Source: Pyrus communis
Taxonomy: Eukaryota; Streptophyta; Magnoliopsida; Rosales; Rosaceae
DNA length: 64,000 nt
Direction of reading: 5' to 3'
NCBI RefSeq assembly: GCF_963583255.1
Contig: NC_084806.1
Span: 28,024,935-28,088,934 of the forward strand
The translations under genes and the position numbers were made by a program. How positions within the stretch are numbered: position 1 is the stretch's first letter; each line of letters opens with the position of its first letter. Below the pieces are notes generated by a model. It was not told the origin of the DNA and made no database searches. It worked only from the letters and a program-made list of their open reading frames with translations. Of this stretch, positions 1 to 11,496 are shown piece by piece.

Positions 1-1074
1 CAAGGCATAAAACCAAGAACATTCGAAGAGCTAGCAACTTGTTCCCACGACATGGAGCTGAGTATCGCTAATCACGGGAAAAATGAGCCGATTACTAACT
101 TCAAGAAGGATAAAGTATTCGCCCCAAATGTAGACAAGACCGGGAAGAAGCCCGCTAAGGAAGCTTTCACCGTCAACACTACCCTTATCAAGACCTCATC
201 AGTGCCCATCAAGATCTTCTCCAAGAAGAAAGCGAAGGAGATCAAGACAGGCGAGCCTTCTCTCACCCAAGACAGATACAAGAGCACCTTGAGAGAGTTG
301 GAACAGAAAACGTACCTTTTTCCTGACTCTGACATGGCTGCCATGTTAGATAACTTGCTAGAAAAAAAGGTGATTGAGCTACCCGAATGCAAGCGTCCTG
401 AAGAAATGAATCGCATAAACGATCCTAGGTACTGCAAGTACCATCGTATTATGAGCCATCTTGTTGGCAAGTGCTTCGTTCTTAAAGAACTCATCATGAA
501 GCTAGCACAACAAGGGCAAATTGAGCTCGACCTTGAGGACACGGCCACAACGCATACCACTACAATTGCGTTTGGATCGTTCGATCCCATGCCTCTCCAA
601 GAGACACCTGACCATTCCCGTGAATGCTCAAGCTGCACGGCACCTCCTACACAACCATCACTGGGGGAAAGCGACCAAGATGCGCATACCGATGATGAAG
701 AAGGATGGATATTGGTAACCTACAAAAAGACAAGGAAGCCAAGACCACGGGTCATACAGCCAAAGGTGGAACAAAGAAGAAATCACCACGGTCGCAACAA
801 TGGGAAGCCTAAAAGAAAGGATGATAAGACCACATATGCTGGTGAACCTATGGAGCAGGAGCCACGCGTTCCCGTTTCCTTGCACGAGTACTTCCCGAAT
901 GACTTTTTCCAACAGTGCACTACCGTCGCTTGTCACATAGTTAAAGTAGAAATAGAAGAGCCCTCAAAAGGCAAAGCTGTCGCCACTGAGGTAGAAAAGA
1001 CCCTCGCACCTGAAGAAGGTCTGCCAACACACTTTAGCATCGAGGAAGCGCTACAATTACCAAAAAGGATGTGA
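1..1074 (+). pseudogene. gag C-terminal part of Tat element 1
   Basis: The open frame runs from base 1 to a TGA at 1072-1074 and contains no usable start, because the N-terminal part of gag lies outside the window. The protein is rich in Lys, Glu and Arg, with a basic stretch near 720-830 that could bind RNA. No CCHC zinc knuckle is visible. The reading frame continues in phase after the stop into the protease region (1093 onward), so gag and pol were one frame, as is usual in this lineage. Gag would form the virus-like particle in the cytoplasm. The assignment rests on position upstream of the protease and remembered similarity to Tat gag-pol proteins. Confidence 0.75.
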
Positions 1075-1764
1075 AGAGCACTAGCAGCAGTCTTGGCAAG
1101 TCCTGGCGACCACGAAGTGCAAGAAAGTAACGACGAAGGCTCGAAGCTTCAGCCACATGAATGTGCCACATGTTGTGCCACCTATGACGCAATTAACTTC
1201 ACTGACGAAGACCTATTGCTGGGATCAAAGCCACACAACCGTCCTCTCTTCATCTCGGGGTACGTAAGGGAACACAAAGTCAACCGCATGCTTGTGGATG
1301 GTGGGTCGGCCATAAACATCATGCCAAAATCAACAATGACCATAATTGGCATCAAGGTGAATGAACTATCCCTAAGCCGTCTGCTGATCCAAGGTTTTAA
1401 CCAAGGAGGACAAAGGGCGATGAGCATGATCCGAGTAGAGATGACCATTGGTGAGCTCAAATCAAGCACGATATTCCACGTGATTGATGCAAGAACTTCT
1501 TACAGCTTGCTCCTAGGAAGACCTTGGATCCACGCAAATGGGGTAGTACCGTCCACCCTTCACCAATGCCTAAAATTTTACCGAGAAGGAGTGAAGGTGA
1601 TCCAAGGTGACACCAAGCCATTCACTAAAGCCGAATCACACTTTGCAGACGCCAAGTTCTACATGGACGAAGACATGGTACCCGAAGCTCTTCCGGAAGA
1701 GATCAAATCCACGGGCAAAGCAACACTTAAAAAGCAGGAGTGGCAAGCCATGCCTAAAAAGTAA
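1075..1764 (+). pseudogene. retroviral-type aspartic protease region, Tat element 1
   Basis: The motif LVDGGSAINIMP carries the active-site triad in the DGG/S form common in Tat elements (D-G-G-S instead of D-S/T-G). It is followed by a conserved LLGRPWIH segment typical of pepsin-like retroelement proteases. The enzyme would cut the gag-pol precursor. The domain sits at roughly 1200-1600. The frame is the same as for gag and RT. It is bounded by an in-frame TGA (1072) and TAA (1762), both of which break the polyprotein. The active-site residues themselves are intact. Confidence 0.85.
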
Positions 1765-3192
1765 AAAGAACAAGCCGTGCCATCGTTAAGCAAAGACGAT
1801 GACGAGTTTGCTAAACTTGCGACAACCAAAGGGAGTAGGATGCCTTCAAAAGGACCGAACACGCCCATATTCCGGTATATCCCGATGTCAAGAAGAAAGA
1901 ATGGTCAATCTCCATTCGAAACTGGAACAAGAAAAGCCGACACACGGTGGCATAAGGATAATGTGAAGTTGCTTAAGACGAATGCGGTTTTGCCTCTGAC
2001 ACAGCTAGGGAGTGCTAAGGTCGCAAGACTACCACAAGGCTTCATAAAAGCTCTACCAGAGGAGATGGAATCAAGCTTTCTTCCAACCAAAAGGACCGAG
2101 GAAGGTTTCGACCTAAACGCCTACAAACTCATGTTGAAGGCCGGGTACGACTTCGCTTCCTCTTCTACGGCTGGAAAGAAGGTTTCAAACACTGTCAATG
2201 ACAAAGAACGTAACCTCACCAAAACTCAAAAGAAGTTTAAGGAGCATGGTTACGGAGTGGACAACAACAAAGCCAGACTTGGCTTCACACCAAATGCACC
2301 TGTGATGATTTCAAACAAAGCGAAAAATACTAGCGCTCAATACGTCAGCGTGAGCATTGAACAAGACCAAGAAGAACCTAAACCCGCTTCTCGGACGTCG
2401 GTCTTTGATAGGATGAGCCGTTCAAGCCCCAGAATTTCAGTGCTTAATCGCATTGGTGGTCAAGACCGAACCTCTGTCTTCAAGAGGCTTAACGCGCCAA
2501 CATCCCAAAGCTCTGTCTTTGAAAAGTTGTTAAAGCCTAAGAAACAAAGCAACACAGCTATCTCTCCTCTGCGACGATCAGCTTCGGAAAGATTTGAAGA
2601 TAATGAAAAGCCTTCTAGAAAGAGGAAGACAACACCAAAGGAAGAAAAGTTTGATTGGTTAGCAGAAAAAGGCGACGTTCGAAGCTTGATTCCTTCAAGG
2701 ATGAAGCGCCAATCAATCTTAGAAGTTAACACAAATGGACCATTAAAAGTAAGAAGGCGTACTATCATCCACACCGGACAATCCTCATGCCAACAAGCTC
2801 GAGAAGATAGCACTGAAGAGGAGGTCCAAGATGTATTCCATATCACGATTCAAGAAGGCAAAGAAGACGAAATCCCCGAGGAAGATGTCACTGCTGCACC
2901 ACCACAGCTCGAAGATGGAGGGCAAGCCACGATTGATGATCTCAAGGAACTCAACTTAGGTACAAACGAGGAACCAAAGCCTATCTTCGTAAGTGCATTA
3001 TTAAGTACGAATGAGATAGAAGAGTATTATCAGCTATTGTTAGAGTACAAAGATGTCTTTGCTTGGACCTACAAAGAAATGCCCGGCCTAGACCCTATCA
3101 TCGCTGTTCATCATCTTGTGGTCAAACCTGGAACGCGACCGATAAAGCAAACTCAAAGACGCTATCGATCCGAGCTTATCCCACTAATCTAG
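1765..3192 (+). pseudogene. protease-RT linker and RT N-terminus, Tat element 1
   Basis: An open stretch with no known enzyme domain over most of its length. It is Lys, Ser and Arg rich, with serial short motifs of the type TSVFDRM / SVLNRIG / SVFKRLN / SVFEKLL at about 2395-2530. The last 70 codons (EYKDVFAWTYKEMPGLDP, then HHLVVKPGTRPIKQ) are the conserved lead-in to the reverse transcriptase. It ends at a TAG (3190-3192) in a place where relatives have a Pro-Gln-type segment before VEIDKLIEAGF, so this is probably a CAG-to-TAG change. The linker is presumably a spacer or nucleocapsid-like region. Confidence 0.75.
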
Positions 3193-4065
3193 GTCGAGAT
3201 CGACAAGCTAATCGAAGCAGGCTTTATTCGAGAAGTGCAATACCCCAAGTGGATCTCCAACATCGTAATTGTCCTTAAAAAATCAGGACAAATACGTGTT
3301 TGCGTAGACTTTCGGGACCTCAATGATGCTTGCCCGAAGGATGACTTCCCCTTGCCAATCATTGAAATCATGGTGGATGCAACCACTGGCTATGAGGCAT
3401 TATTAATCATGGATGGCTCTTCTGGGTACAATCAAATTCGCATGGCCCTCGAAGATGAGGAACTAACAGCTTTTCGCACTCCAAAAGGTATATATTGCTA
3501 CAAGGTGATGCCTTTTGGTCTAAAGAATGTTAGAGCTACGTATCAACGCGCAATGCAGAAAATCTTCAATGACATGCTACACAAAAACGTAGAATGTTAC
3601 GTAGATGATGTGGTGGTTAAGACAAAGAAAAGATCATACCATTTGAAAGATCTGCGAATAGTGTTCGAAAGGCTGCGAAAATACAACCTCAAGATGAACC
3701 CGTTAAAGTGTGCGTTTGGCGTCACCTCTGGAAAATTCCTCGGCTTCATCATCAAGCACCGTGGTATTGAAGTGGACCAATCAAAGATCAAGGCCATTCA
3801 AAGCATGCCCGAGCCAAGAAACCTGCACGAGCTGAAAAGTCTACAAGGATGGCTAGCCTTCTTCAGACGCTTCATCTCCAACCTTGCAGGGTGTTGTCAA
3901 CCGTTTAGTCGCCTTATGAAGAAAGATGTTCCATTCGTATGGGACAAAGCATGCCATAATGCTTTTGAAAGCATAAAGAAATATTTGTCAAGTCCATCTG
4001 TCCTGGGGGTACCTGTGCCCGGGAAACCGCTCATATTGTATATTGCTGCTCAGGAAAGTTCAATC
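3193..4065 (+). pseudogene. reverse transcriptase domain, Tat element 1
   Basis: Conserved RT blocks are visible in order: IEAGFIREVQYPKWISN, RVCVDFRDLNDACPKDDFPLP, the SGYNQI block, the FRTPKG...YKVMPFGLKN block, the catalytic YVDD box at 3598-3609, LKMNPLKCAFGV, and the GFIIKHRGIEVD block. This is a full-length Ty3/gypsy RT with both aspartates of YVDD retained. It would copy the element's RNA into DNA. The stop at 3190 separates it from the protease, and the TGA at 4066 from RNase H, so no functional fusion can be made without read-through. Confidence 0.93.
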
Positions 4066-4440
4066 TGAGCACTCTTGGCGCAAGAGAATGAATCCCAGAA
4101 AGAATGAGCACTTTACTACCTCAGTCGAACTCTCACCAGTGCTGAGTTGAACTATTCCCCAATAGAAAAGATGTGCCTCGCTTTGGTGTTTGCCATTCAA
4201 AAGCTCAGACATTACATGCATGCTTACACCATCCACTTGGTTGCTAAAGCCGACCCTGTCAAATACGTCATGTCTAAGCCAGTCTTGACAGGGCGACTCG
4301 CTAAATGGGCTTTGCTTCTTAATCAATATGAGATCATATACGTCCCAGCTAAAGCCGTCAAGGGACAAGCGCTAGCAGACTTCCTTGCCGATCATCCAAT
4401 CCCGGCTGATTGGAAAATCTCAGACGACTTGCCTGACGAG
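4066..4440 (+). pseudogene. first (gypsy-type) RNase H domain, Tat element 1
   Basis: The classical gypsy RNase H lies directly after RT and shows the LLAQE, ALYYLSRTLTSAELNY and EKMCLALVFAIQKLRHY blocks. The first catalytic Asp normally found after the LY motif is replaced (LYIAAQE). Loss of this residue is typical of Tat elements, which carry a second RNase H. TGA stops at 4066-4068 and 4105-4107 interrupt it. The block ends near the LADFLADHPIP segment (about 4370-4405). Confidence 0.85.
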
Positions 4441-4880
4441 GAGGTGTTCTACATCGACATCTTTCCGACATGGACGATGTTCTTTGACGGATCCGCACGA
4501 GCAGATGGAGCGGGGGCAGGAGTAGTATTCATGTCGCCACAAAGGCAAATACTACCTTACTCCTTCCAACTGAGTGAGCTATGCTCCAACAATGTTGCTG
4601 AGTACCAAGCATTGATCATCGGGCTCCAAATGGCGATCAACATGGAAATCACAGCTCTTGAGGTATATGGTGAATCCAAGCTCATAATCAATCAACTCTT
4701 AACTGAATATGAGGTGAGGAAAGATGATCTCGTCCCATACTTCCGGCTAGCAACTCAACTGCTACAAAATTTCGAGGCCGTGACACTAGAACATGTGCCA
4801 AGAAAGGAAAATCAAATGGCAAACGCTCTCGCCAATCTAGCCTCGAGTATGACACTAGGAAAAGATGAAGCTACAGACGT
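4441..4880 (+). pseudogene. second, archaeal-like RNase H domain, Tat element 1
   Basis: Begins with a complete catalytic Asp motif (MFFDGSARADGAGAGVVF). It continues with NNVAEYQALIIGLQMA (the Glu motif), LEVYGESKLIINQL, where a Ser or Asp is expected after Gly, and the closing HVPRKENQMANALANLAS with an Asn/Asp-type end. This second RNase H between the first RNase H and integrase is a known acquisition of Tat elements and is thought to replace the degenerate first copy. The third catalytic position reads GES where the family usually has GDS, so Asp to Glu may weaken activity. Confidence 0.82.
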
Positions 4881-4899
4881 GCCAGTTTGCCAAAGATGG

Positions 4900-6222
4900 G
4901 TGATTCCGCTCGTTAATGAAATGTCACTGGATGATACAAATGTCATCTCAGTACTTCCAGTCGATGCTGAAGAGTGGAGACAGTCGCTGATCGACTACTT
5001 AGAGCATGGAAAGCTTCCAGATGATCTTAGACACCATTCCGAAATACGTCGACGAGCACCTCGCTTCCTTTACTACAAAGGAACACTCTACCGACGCTCT
5101 TTTGAAGGAGTGCTCCTGAGATGCCTAGGCGAGGAAGAAGCTAATCAAGCCATGGATGAAGCACATTCAGGTGTGTGTGGGGCGCATCAGTCTGGACCAA
5201 AGCTACATTTCCAGCTTAAAAGAATGGGTTACTACTGGCCGAGCATGGTGAAGGATTGCATGGAACACGCCAAAAGGTGCCAAGCCTGCCAATTCCACGC
5301 CAACTTCATACATCAACCGCATAAACCATTACACCCTACAGTTGCTTCATGGCCGTTCGACGCATGGGGATTGGACGTTGTAGGACCAATTATGCCAAAG
5401 TCATCTGCAGGAGAAGCTTACATCCTAGCTGCAACATATTACTTCTCCAAGTGGGCTGAAGCCATACCTTTAAGGGAAGTCAAAAAAGAAACTGTCGTTC
5501 GTTTCATCAAGGAGCATATCATCCACTAATATGGTGTGCCTCGCTACATTATCACTGACAACGGAAAACAGTTCTCCAACCGACTCGTGGACGAGCTTTG
5601 CGACAAATACAAATTCAAGCAGCACAAGTCTTCCATGTATCATGCTCCGGCCAACGGCCTCGCAAAAGCATTCAATAAGACACTGTGCAACATCCTGAAA
5701 AAGGTAATCGACCGAACAAAGAAAGACTGGCATGAAAGAATAAGTGAAGCACTTTGGGCATATAGGACTACACATAGGACTCCCACCCAAACTACGCCTT
5801 ATTCTCTTGTATATGGCGTGGAAGCTGTTCTATCGCTCGAAAGTCAAATCCCCTCACTAAGGATGGCTATACAAAAAGGCTTGACTGATGAAGAAAATGC
5901 AAAGTTGCGCCTTCAAGAGTTGGAAGCACTGGATGAAAGAAGGCTCGAAGCTCAACAACACTTGGAATGCTACCAAGCACGGTTATCCAAGGCATTCAAC
6001 AAGAAAGTTCGCCCTAGGTCTTTCCAAGCCGGAAATCTCGTGCTGGCATTGCGTAGGCCTATCATCACAACTCATAAGACAAAAAGTAAGTTCACATCAA
6101 AGTGGGATGGACCCTACGTAATACAAGAGGTCTACACCAACGACGCCTACTTAATTATGGCAGAAGACGGCTTGAAGATCGGCCCCATCAACGGCAAATT
6201 TTTGAAGCGCTACTACCCTTAA
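4900..6222 (+). pseudogene. integrase domain, Tat element 1
   Basis: The zinc-binding HHCC region is seen at about 5160-5300 (AHSGVCGAHQSG ... CMEHAKRCQACQF). The catalytic core has Asp at 5374-5376 (GLDVVGP) and Asp at 5557-5559 (ITDNGKQF). The third acidic residue, 35 residues further on in NGLAKAFNKTL, is Lys (5665-5667) where the family has Glu. A GAA-to-AAA change would explain this and would abolish strand transfer. A TAA at 5527-5529 splits the core. The C-terminal GNLVLALRRPI and KWDGPYVIQEV blocks are present, ending at 6222. Integrase would insert the DNA copy into the genome. Confidence 0.9.
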
Positions 6223-6529
6223 AGCAAACGCGCCACACTCCTGGCCCGCAAGAGCATAAATTGTGTACGGCAAAATCATCACCAAAATCACCATTAAAAT
6301 CCAATAAAAAAAAAAAAAAAAAAAAAGCATCACTCATTTGAACTACGTCATGACTTGATCCCTCCTCAACCAAGAGTACGTAGGCAACTTGAAACTTCAA
6401 AACTTCAAGTACAGTCACATCATCAACAAAAACACAAACACTTTGGAGAATAAAAAGCAAATTCAAGAATGCAAACACTTTATTTCTTTGAAGGAAAAAG
6501 TCCGATTACAAAATAGAAGACAGAAGACA
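6223..6529. other. spacer between pol and antisense gene, Tat element 1
   Basis: Non-coding stretch after the pol stop. It contains an A run at 6305-6326. No gene is visible on either strand. Confidence 0.6.
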
Positions 6530-9500
6530 CTACTCGAAAACTATGTCCCTAAAACTGCGGAGGCGATCTTCAAGCAAGCCTTCCAAAGTCTTCAAAGTCT
6601 CTACCTCGGTGAGAGACAAGATGGGCAACTCCATAGCCATGTCTTTCTCTTGTTCTAGGCGTGAAATCTCCTCTTGGCATTGAGAAAGTGTAGCTCCCCG
6701 CTCCCCGAGAACACTTTCAAGTCGTGATGCTTCGATGCCCAACTGTTCTTGCTCTCGTATCAACGTATCTAGACGTACTTGGACGGAAGCTAAAGAAGTT
6801 TCTGTGGCTTGATAATCTCCCGAAGCAGCTTGTTGAGAAGACCGGACTTGGGTTAGTGACAAGTCTATTGCTGCAAGCTGGTGAGCTCTAACATCTGGAC
6901 TCGACTTCTTCGAGGAAATAGCACGCAAGGAAGAATACTCAGTTGAAGCGGCCATAAGTTCGGCGATCTTGATCTTCAAGGATGAAGAATCAGCGTTAAG
7001 ATTGGCAATTGCAGAAATAAGCTTCGATAAATCCTCTTTAAGCAACGCAAGGTCCTCCAGCGGGCATTTTGAAATCCTCTCCTCAATATGGCTCTTGATA
7101 TCCATTGGCGCACGAAAATTGATGCGATGAATAAGCTGCTCAGTACCACTAAGGTTTGGCCCTCTTAGAGAGATCTCAGAGTTAGCTGGTAAAGGTATAG
7201 AACGCATGACGGGATCTTGCATACCTCCACCTACACACGGCAAACTTGGGAAACTTGACGGATTTGGGACAAGCTCTGTACCAGGTGGATCCCCTATCTC
7301 CCCGCCTGTAGGTAGGTCGCCTCCAAATAGCATCTCCGTATAAGAATAAATACCTGTGGTCGCCAAGTCAAAAGAACAAGAAAGCCCAACCTAAAGAGAA
7401 CAAAGAAAGCTGTTAGAAACAAAACCTAGAACAATGAAAGCAGAAGAAGTCATAAGAGAGAAGAAAATGTATACATCTTTCTCAAACGACACACTGTCAT
7501 CGAGTTGAGGGAGCCTAAACACTTCTTTCTTCTTATGACAAAAAATAACATCGCTATCGACTTGAGCGCCTTCAAGTCGTCGCTTGTTTAATACTTGTTG
7601 ACGCCGCCGCAAAACAAGTCCATCTTCGTGCGAATCAACTTCATCACCGGCCTCTTCAGATACATCCAGATGTTGAGAAGACAAGCGTGGGCATTGAGGG
7701 ACTAAAACCACTGGTCTATCTTGCAAAGTAGCAGCACTCGCGCAATCGAAAGATATCAGTTGTGTAGGAACCACAGAACAACCCCCCCTCGATACATTAA
7801 GGCGTGAATGAGAAGAATTGGTACCACTTGCTATCCCCAAGTTCTCATAATGTACCTTTGACCACCAACTTACATAAGCACGGGTCACTGGACTACTCTT
7901 GAACTCGTCTTTGGCCGGCAGGGTGATAGAAGCATTTGTACATGCACGGGTATAAGACTCCCAATGCATATACACGGCTTGCAAAGAGTCTAATTGGTTT
8001 TTTTCCTTCAGCTTGCCTGGCACATTTTGGACAAAACCAAATTGCCTGCTGAAACGGTGGGGACTATACGGCTGAACAATGCATCGATCTTCTTGTCCCA
8101 AAGAAACATACCTCGAGCGAAGACTTATAAGGTAAGATAAGTCCGAGAAGCGAAGATACAATCATCCATGATGCCTCGCCGCACCGAGCCAACTCTCGCC
8201 AGATGGTCCATCTTCAAGCCTTCGCAGCTTCTAAACAGTGCTTGCGCTTGGGAATCTTTGAGGCTCTTCGAAGAAAGCACGCCAGAATACTTCGTCATCA
8301 AAGGCCTCGACTTGTCTAGAGTTTAAGAAAAAAAATGAGTGTCGAAGTACTCACCCAACCAACCATACACATAGTGGTAGGGAAGAACCGCAGCACGATC
8401 TTTAGTTTTCGCCGAGTTCGAAACAACACTCAAGCCGTTATAAATGTTGGCCAAGACCGGGATAGCAAGACTGAAAGATTCACTTGCAGCCATCTTGCTA
8501 GCAACTTTGAAAACCTCGGGACGAACAAAGTTGACGTCGCCGGTTAGAAAAACAAACTTACAAAGCCAACAAGCTAAAAAAGCAGCTAGGTAAGATTCTT
8601 CCACATGCTCTGATGCTATGCCAAGGTCCTCAAACGCTCTCAACTCGGCAAGGGAACGACGCCTAGCTGAACCAATAGCACCAGACAGATATGGGTCTCC
8701 CTTTGGCTTAGTGGTTTTGTTGCAACCTCTTTTCTTCAAGGACTTCTTGTACCTTATGTCCTCCCAATACCAGAAGCGAATCCATGAAGAAATCTTCACG
8801 CTTGATTTACCTCGAGCATCTTGGGAAAGCTTGTGATATGCCCAAAATAAACAACGACAACTCGCAGGCAATCCTCGGCTATTGCAGAAAGAAAGTTCCT
8901 CCGCACTAGGAACAACCTCGTTATAAAACTTACCTTGGATTGGCAAGCCCCCTATCTTGTGGAGATCCCAAAGTGAAATTGACATCTCTCCTTGAGTTGT
9001 ATGAAGCGTGTTAGTCGATGAACACCAATGCTCGAAGAACGCATGAAGGACGGAATGATGGAGATCATAACTGAACAAAGATGCGTACACGGCATGGTAA
9101 AGGCCCACGCTAGTAAGCATATGTTTAGATCGGCCCAAGACATCTTCAAGCCACTCCCAATAAGACTCAGCAAAAACGGCTTCTCCGATAGTCGACAAGG
9201 CATCGTTCCAAGCCATAGCTCCACTGCGGATATGATCACCAAGAAGCTTAAACGAAGCTGGATGATTGTCACGAGCGTGGTGCGAAGGGTTCAAGATAAG
9301 AATCCTCAGTGTGCACGCCTTCTTCTCCGTATTTGATCGAACAAAGTCTGCCACCTCCTAAGATACTTCAGAAGACCACGACTTAATATGCATGGAGTTG
9401 TCTTTTGTAGGAAGAGCAAGCGCCTTAGGGCCAGTCAGTGGGGCGTAAATCTTCAGCGTTGTTCCCCTATCTTGCAGATCACTTTCCTTCGCAAGAATGG

Positions 9501-9537
9501 TGATGGTGTTGCTCTTAAAACACTTGAAAAATACCAT
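6530..9537 (-). pseudogene. antisense plant-mobile-domain (PMD) gene inside Tat element 1
   Basis: On the strand opposite to pol. The start ATG at 9535-9537 opens a 60-codon lead that ends at a TAG (9358-9360) and continues in the same frame through 8323-9354. That part shows the plant mobile domain (aminotransferase-like PMD) blocks: W..W(L)EDVL, LYHAVYASLFSYD, FFEHWC, GEMSISLWDLHKIGGLPI, FLACWLCKFVF and LPYHYVYGWLGEYFDTH. A TAA at 8323 and a frameshift near 8130-8165 break it. The domain resumes with YLISLRSRYV and YSPHRFSRQFGF. A GT-AG intron of 85 bp (7390-7474) joins this to a coiled-coil C-terminal exon (7389-6530) in phase. PMD proteins of plants (MAIN/MAIL type) act in silencing and development. 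This copy is disabled. Function inside the element is unknown. Confidence 0.8.
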
Positions 9538-10099
9538 GACCGCAACAAAACAAAATCAGCCACAAAACTTGAGCAGCACAGCAAAAAGGGCAGCCACAGA
9601 ACGTTCCTTCAAGACATGCTACAGTGGCAAAGAAAACCAAAATGTCACGCAATCGCACTACGCAACCCCGCAACGATTACGCAAGCAGCTTCTTCCACCG
9701 CATGGTGACGCCACCACCAAGGGAAAACTGTGACCAAAAGGCATTACACAGCGAAGCCCCGCTGCAGTCTCTTGCACAACACCACACGGCAGCGCACCAC
9801 CGAGGGAAAACTGTGATCAAAAGGCACTACACAGCGGAACCCCGTTGCAGTCTCTTGCACAAACACTAGGCAGCAAAAAAGCATATGTGCACCCGCAATC
9901 CTGCCCACTCTGCCACCAGCTACCACACCTTTGGAAACTTCATAAGGGTCCTAGCATCATGCTCTGCCTCCCCAAAAAAAAAAAAAAAAAAAAAAAATCG
10001 TATCATCACAACAAGGAAATCCATCAGTGGGGTACACACATTACATATTTTATATGCACAAACATGAAGTGACGGGACAAGCTATGAGACAATCACCTA
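9538..10099. other. non-coding part of Tat element 1
   Basis: No gene seen. Two related blocks of about 70 bp lie at 9713-9770 and 9795-9865, sharing AAAACTGTGA(C/T)CAAAAGGC and GCAGTCTCTTGCACAA: a short direct duplication. An A run lies at 9975-9997. Confidence 0.5.
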
Positions 10100-10351
10100 T
10101 ATATATATATATATATATAAAAGGTGCACACACACACGGGACATCCAACGTCCGTGCATGTATATATATATATATAAGTGCATGTCAGAAAGTGCATGTC
10201 AAAATCAATATATATATATATATAAATGCATGTCAGAAAATGCATTTCAAAATCAATATATATATATATATATATATGTATGTATATATAAAAGTGCATG
10301 TCAAAATCAATATATATATATATGTATATATAAAAGTGCATGTCAAAATCA

Positions 10352-10388
<37 letters not shown>

Positions 10389-10395
10389 TATGTAC
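10100..10395. repeat. AT-rich minisatellite in Tat element 1
   Basis: Units of about 40-65 bp made of GTGCATGTCA(A)AATCA followed by a run of (AT)n. Variants start near 10180, 10222, 10291 and 10333. The block ends in (CA)n at 10369-10388. ORFs in this stretch (Ile-Tyr repeats) are artefacts of the repeat. Confidence 0.85.
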
Positions 10396-11120
10396 ATATC
10401 AAAATCGTCTTCAGCTTAAAAGGATTAAACCTTACAGAGCAAAGGTTGTGCAAAGAAACTTGCTAAGTGACTGCTTCCTCTCCTTCCCATCCACAGCAAC
10501 TGAACTCCCACAAATAGCACAGAGAGCTGCAAAGGTTGAAGAAGTGGAAAGCAACTCGCCTTGGCAGTTCAAACCTACGCTCGCAACCACCCTTTTTGGT
10601 CTAGCACCCAGTTCAACGGGCAGCAGACGTGGAGAACGCAGTGTAGCAAGGAAGCAGTGCGTGCGGTTACCGGCAGCGCAGGATTGCAGGGCAGGGCAGT
10701 CGGGATGCAAGAAGGCAGGCAATGCAGTGGTTGTGCAATGTTTGTGCGGTGACGATTCGATCCCATATAAATACATATATATATATGTGCACATGAACCC
10801 AGAGAAGCGAATGAAGTGCAACGACTGTGCAAATAATGTTGCAGTGACTGTGCAAATAGCAATCCGCATGCAGTGAGGAATGTAATGAGATGACTGTGCA
10901 AACAGAAATGCGCATGCAGTGAAGAATGTAATAAGATGACTGCAAATAAATAAATAAAAAAAAATGGTCCGCATGCAGTGCAGCCAGGAACCCAGCGGTG
11001 CCAGTCTGTCATACTCATCATCAGAACAATGTACACGCATACAAAAAGAAATTGCAAGCTACTATTAGCAAGTCAAGAAGGAAAAAGAAAAGAGGTGGTG
11101 GCGACATAATTATTGCAAAG

Positions 11121-11290
11121 AAGAAAATAAGGGAAGGATGGTGCACAACACCACTTGCAAAAGTGTGATTGAAAAAAAAAAAAAAAAAAAGGGAAGGATG
11201 GTGCACGGCACCACTTGCAAAAGTGTGATTAAAAAAATAAAAAAAAATAAAAAAAATAAAAAAAAAAATAAAAAAAAAAAAAGAAATAAC
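11121..11290. repeat. tandem duplication with A-rich tails
   Basis: Two adjacent copies of a roughly 60-bp unit (GGGAAGGATGGTGCAC then CACCACTTGCAAAAGTGTGATT) begin at 11129 and 11191. Each is followed by a long A-rich run, and the last run extends to 11285. Part of the non-coding zone of Tat element 1. Confidence 0.8.
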
Positions 11291-11496
11291 ACATCTTGGT
11301 GATATATATGTTTTATCTGTATTTAGCACAATACATTGAACAAAATAAAGCCTATCCATTGATCTCCGAGAAATTACAAATACGTACAAAAAAAAAAAAA
11401 AAAAAAAAAAAAAGATGGAGCTTTCACAAAGGTTGCTCACGTGAAACCCCACTACTTGGCAAAACTCCAGGAGCGGGAGGCATTGAAGATAGATCA

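Noticed and set aside
10100..10395. CRISPR-like array
   Set aside because: Repeat spacing is irregular, spacers are AT runs and the genome is plainly eukaryotic.
10027..10466. ORFs on both strands made of Ile-Tyr and Thr-His repeats
   Set aside because: They are translations of the AT and CA microsatellite; no biased codon use or domain.
10432..11057. Several overlapping ORFs of 90-200 codons on the minus strand
   Set aside because: They lie in the repeat-rich spacer of Tat element 1, overlap in three frames and show no domain.
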